DNA of 7,680 bases, taken from positions 1 to 7,680 of the forward strand of contig CANHYD010000105.1 of assembly GCA_947464705.1 (NCBI GenBank), given 5' to 3'. The notes under the pieces are model-generated. The model was not told the DNA's origin, did not search any database, and saw only the letters and a list, made by a program, of their open reading frames with translations. Positions 5,438 through 7,680 of this stretch are shown one piece after another. How positions within the stretch are numbered: the first letter of the stretch is position 1; the number at the start of each line of letters is the position of its first letter. The DNA comes from Verrucomicrobiota bacterium. GTDB lineage: Bacteria; Verrucomicrobiota; Verrucomicrobiia; Limisphaerales; UBA9464. Made by a program: the position numbers and the translations under genes.

Positions 5438-7321
5438 GAGCTTGATGGGACGCTTGAGCTTGAGCTTCAGGGGGAAGGTGAAGGTCGCAGTGGTGTCATC
5501 GACCTGCTCAAGGTTGCCGGAGAGTTGAGTCTCCGACGCATCGAATAGAGGGTTTGCCTTGGCCATCTTCTCCAGATCGTAGGCGATCTGACCATTGGCC
5601 TCCTGCTTCACTTTCTGGAGATTCACGGCCCGGATGCTCAAGTTCAACACGGCGACCTCATTGGTCGAGGTGGACGACTTGGCCTTGGCAGCGCCACCGG
5701 CGGCCGAACCGCCTTCGGCCGAAGCGCCCCCCTCACCACCCTCAGCGCCGCCGGCGGCTGTTTTGGGCAGGAGTCCGTAACGAGCCATCAACTCCCGGCT
5801 CATGGTAATGACCTTGGGGCCTTCTTCTTCAGCCGCGGCCACCTCGGGCTTCGGGGGCTCGGTCGAGTAGAAGGTGTCGACCCAAATACCCACAGGAACA
5901 CCCAATTTTTGGGATGATTCCGCCTCGGTCGCCTTCAGGATGCTGCGGACTTCCGTGAGGATGTCGGGCCAATAGGCGCGTTCGGAAAGCCAAGCTCCGA
6001 GTTGATCGGTTTGCTTGTGAACCTCGGCGAGCTTCAGCTCTTCGCTCTTGAGCGAAGTTTCGATTCGAGCCAAAGGCTCGACCTTCTCGGAAATGGTAGC
6101 CAAACCCTCGCGACGAACCGTGGCCACCTTGCTGTAGAAGAGCCCAGCGGCCCACACACCGGCGGCAGCCACGAAGGCGGCGGCCACGAGGAATGGCTTC
6201 TTGGAATTGAAATCCTGCCGAGCCTTGGAGCTCTTGGGCAGAAGGTTCAGCTCGACGGGGCAGTCGGCGATGTTGCGCAGACCCAGACCCACCACTTCAC
6301 CGAAGAAGGAAGCGGATTTCTCCAACTCTTCGACGTTGACCGAGGGATCGATCTGAATGTTGCGGAACGGACTGAAATATTCGACAGGCAGGTTGAGCTT
6401 TTCTTGGAAAAACTCGGCGGAATAGGCCATGACCGAGCCACCACCGCACAAATAAACCCGCTGCGGAGCAGATCCGCCCTGTTGGGTCCGGTAAAACTGC
6501 ACCGTCTGGTTGACCTGCATGTGCAGGCGGGTGAGGACGTTGCGGGCGACCTTGGAGACGGCAGCCACCTTCGCATCATCCGGTTCTTCGTAAGCACCAC
6601 CCAAACTGACAAAACCTTGGGAAATCTTGAATTTCTCGGCCTCGGCGAAGGGCATCTTGGACTCGGCCGAATACTCTTGGGTGATGGTATTGGCACCGAC
6701 CGGGACCGTACGGACGTAGAACTTGTTCTTCTCGAAGAGCAGGACGTTGCTGGTCTTGGCTCCGATATCGATCAAGAGGCTGCAACCCTCGACATCTCCG
6801 TAGTTGTAACGGAAGGCGTTGGCCAATGCGGCCATCGAGGCATCCACGACCTCCATCTTCAGGCCGACCGATTCGCCCACGGCGAAGAGCTTTTCAACCA
6901 CCTCGGCCTTGATGGCCACCAGAAGGACCTCGCGGGCCCCGTCGGCGGCGGTCCCCAAGACCTGATGATCCCAGGCGCTTTCAGTCAGCGGGAAGGGAAC
7001 GTTCTGCTGGGCCTCGTACTGGATGATCTGAGAGATCTTCGAGGCATCAACCGGAGGCAGTTTGACAAATTTGGAGAAGACCTGATAGCCCGGGGCCGAG
7101 ATGTTGGCCTGACGGGAAACAAATCCACCCTCAGCCAAGAGCTCACCCAAGGCGCGCTTGAGCACTCCGTCGCGGGCTGCATCTTGGGAGCCGGGGAGCC
7201 CGAGGGCGCGGACGCCAAAGCGGAGGAGCTTCAAACCGCCGCCATCGGCGGGTTCGAACTCGGCGATCTTCAGGGTGCCAGCCCCGAAGTCGATCCCCAG
7301 AAACGTTTTGGCTTTTAGCAT
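5435..7321 (-). CDS. PilM-PilN fusion: actin-like ATPase joined to membrane platform protein (Amuc_1101-like)
   Basis: 628 aa from ATG at 7321. That start places FLGIDFGAGTLKIAEFE (phosphate-1 loop) at residues 7-23, as usual in PilM. An upstream ATG at 7390 would add 23 unlikely residues; neither start has a clear ribosome site. Residues 1-350 are a PilM/FtsA-type actin fold: IQYEAQQNVPFP (100-111), LLVAIKAEVVEKLF (133-146), phosphate-2 LLIDIGAKTSNVLLF (182-196), and adenosine motif VYLCGGGS (289-296). At 356-362 VELNLLP matches the PilN N-terminal peptide that PilM binds. A membrane segment follows at about 376-395, a coiled-coil-like helix at about 397-442, an alpha/beta PilN-like part, an acidic then Gly/Ala/Glu linker (about 490-554) carrying LMARYGLLP (511-519), and final strands to KLKLKRPIKL. 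PilM and PilN are usually separate (about 350 and 200 aa). It leads the cluster and probably forms the cytoplasmic ring and inner-membrane base. PilM family is certain; the PilN part is strong from NLLP plus topology. Confidence 0.92.
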   Translation of the reverse strand: MLKAKTFLGIDFGAGTLKIAEFEPADGGGLKLLRFGVRALGLPGSQDAARDGVLKRALGELLAEGGFVSRQANISAPGYQVFSKFVKLPPVDASKISQIIQYEAQQNVPFPLTESAWDHQVLGTAADGAREVLLVAIKAEVVEKLFAVGESVGLKMEVVDASMAALANAFRYNYGDVEGCSLLIDIGAKTSNVLLFEKNKFYVRTVPVGANTITQEYSAESKMPFAEAEKFKISQGFVSLGGAYEEPDDAKVAAVSKVARNVLTRLHMQVNQTVQFYRTQQGGSAPQRVYLCGGGSVMAYSAEFFQEKLNLPVEYFSPFRNIQIDPSVNVEELEKSASFFGEVVGLGLRNIADCPVELNLLPKSSKARQDFNSKKPFLVAAAFVAAAGVWAAGLFYSKVATVRREGLATISEKVEPLARIETSLKSEELKLAEVHKQTDQLGAWLSERAYWPDILTEVRSILKATEAESSQKLGVPVGIWVDTFYSTEPPKPEVAAAEEEGPKVITMSRELMARYGLLPKTAAGGAEGGEGGASAEGGSAAGGAAKAKSSTSTNEVAVLNLSIRAVNLQKVKQEANGQIAYDLEKMAKANPLFDASETQLSGNLEQVDDTTATFTFPLKLKLKRPIKL

Positions 7322-7423
7322 TTGGCTGTGAGCGCGTTCCGCGTGGAAATTCCAATCCTTTAAGGACCAGAAAACGCTCGAGCGAGGCATGCCTAGCGGC
7401 GAGCGATCACGGATGTAGCGGTC

Positions 7424-7452
7424 TAGCTAAAGAAAGCCGGGAGAAGGGTCAA
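7424..7452 (-). promoter_or_regulatory. Weak candidate promoter for the pilus-like cluster
   Basis: On the minus strand TTGACC (7452-7447) is a good -35-like hexamer. At 17 bp spacing the hexamer is TAGCTA (7429-7424), which matches a -10 box poorly. It would put transcription start about 95-100 bases upstream of the ATG at 7321. Sigma-factor specificity in this phylum is not well known to me, so this is only a candidate. Confidence 0.2.
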
Positions 7453-7480
7453 ACACAAAAGACGGTGGCCCGGCGAAACT

Positions 7481-7497
7481 TGTTCACATCTGTTCAC
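7481..7497. promoter_or_regulatory. Two TGTTCAC direct repeats, one helical turn apart
   Basis: TGTTCAC occurs at 7481-7487 and 7491-7497 on the plus strand (GTGAACA on the coding strand), exactly 10 bp apart. Both copies would lie on the same face of the helix, as expected for tandem half-sites of a regulator. They lie in the only sizeable intergenic region, about 160 bp upstream of the PilM-PilN ATG and about 30-50 bp upstream of the TTGACC element, a position suited to an activator. No specific regulator is recognised. Confidence 0.4.
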
Positions 7498-7584
7498 CAA
7501 ACGGGACCGGATCTACAGCGGTGATACGCGTCCGGAAGCGGAAAAGCGGTGGCCAGCAACCACTCAGAAGTCGGCCCCTGAAAT

Positions 7585-7680
7585 TCAGTTCCGTTGCTCC
7601 TGGAGACGGTCCATCGGGAATTCCCCCAGATCGGTCACCACCCAAGTGGCTCCGGCCTTGCGGAGTTCATCCGGCGAGCC
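7585..7680 (-). CDS. C-terminal end of a HAD-superfamily phosphatase-like protein (5' end outside window)
   Basis: An open frame enters from the right edge and ends with TGA at 7587-7585, giving 31 residues. The segment SPDELRKAGATWVVTDLGEF has the form of the last helix and strand of phosphoglycolate phosphatase-type HAD hydrolases, where a (T/S)P-x-E-L-x-x-AGA-x-x-V-x-x-x-L-x-E-(L/F) pattern marks the end of the Rossmann-like core. The catalytic DxD and other motifs lie outside the window, so activity and substrate cannot be judged. It is on the same strand as the cluster but separated by about 200-260 bp, so it is probably a separate transcription unit. Confidence 0.65.
   Translation of the reverse strand, partial: GSPDELRKAGATWVVTDLGEFPMDRLQEQRN

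Larger units (their letters stand above)
7322..7584. other. Intergenic region between the HAD-like gene and the pilus-like cluster
   Basis: I see no convincing ORF or RNA gene here. Besides the TGTTCAC pair and the weak promoter candidate, it holds a short CGCG-GAA-CGCG inverted repeat close to the ATG at 7321, which could form only a small hairpin. Downstream of the HAD-like stop, the GTGG/CCAC and GGCC pairings near 7550-7578 are too short and lack a clean T-run, so I do not call a terminator. If translation starts at 7390 instead of 7321, the region shrinks to 194 bp. Confidence 0.6.

Noticed and set aside
6002..7318. 438-codon open frame on the plus strand opposite the PilM part
   Set aside because: Same codon-aligned antisense effect; the minus strand carries unmistakable PilM motifs. 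The effect also explains the plus-strand frames at 4567-5412 and 3720-4325.
7548..7584. Possible terminator after the HAD-like gene
   Set aside because: Only 4-bp pairings (GTGG/CCAC, GGCC/GGCC) and a four-base T stretch are present; too weak to call.
1..7680. Mobile element, phage, tRNA, rRNA or riboswitch signatures
   Set aside because: No transposase, integrase, terminal inverted repeats, RNA-gene folds or aptamer-like motifs were recognised by eye.

Overview
The window most likely comes from a bacterium of the phylum Verrucomicrobiota (PVC group). GC content is moderately high and all recognisable genes lie on the minus strand. The core is a four-gene run whose order and architecture match the Amuc_1101-1100-1099-1098 cluster of Akkermansia muciniphila, which has been linked to type IV pilus-like assembly. 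This assignment rests on recalled family features and gene order, not on a database search. The species cannot be named from the sequence.

Layout, in order of transcription (right to left). At 7680-7585 is the 3' end of a gene whose last 31 residues look like the C-terminus of a HAD-superfamily phosphatase. Next comes a gap of about 195-265 bp, depending on the start chosen for the following gene. It contains two TGTTCAC copies exactly 10 bp apart and a weak promoter-like element. The cluster follows: (1) 7321-5435, a PilM-like actin-fold ATPase fused to a PilN-like membrane protein; (2) 5433-4420, a single-pass membrane protein of the Amuc_1100 type (PilO-like), starting one base after the previous stop; (3) 4400-3603, a second single-pass membrane protein (Amuc_1099-like) whose end resembles a PilP/GspC-type HR domain; (4) 3581-603, a large secretin with N-terminal TPRs, an STN-like region, glycine-rich inserts and a C-terminal secretin domain. 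After 74 bp with no clear terminator comes the start of a secreted protein with tryptophan-rich VWQ/AWQS propeller-like repeats (528 to beyond base 1).

Taken together, genes 1-4 would form a trans-envelope complex. A cytoplasmic PilM ring is tied to an inner-membrane PilN/PilO-like platform, an HR-type adaptor bridges the periplasm, and the secretin forms the outer-membrane pore. No pilin, prepilin peptidase, PilB/PilT ATPase or PilC is visible here, so the motor and fibre genes must be elsewhere if they exist. The most notable features are the PilM-PilN fusion that keeps the NLLP docking motif, a short M-x-RYGL-x-P motif shared by the two platform proteins, the Gly/Met-rich secretin inserts (one in the presumed gate region), and the TPRs built into the secretin.
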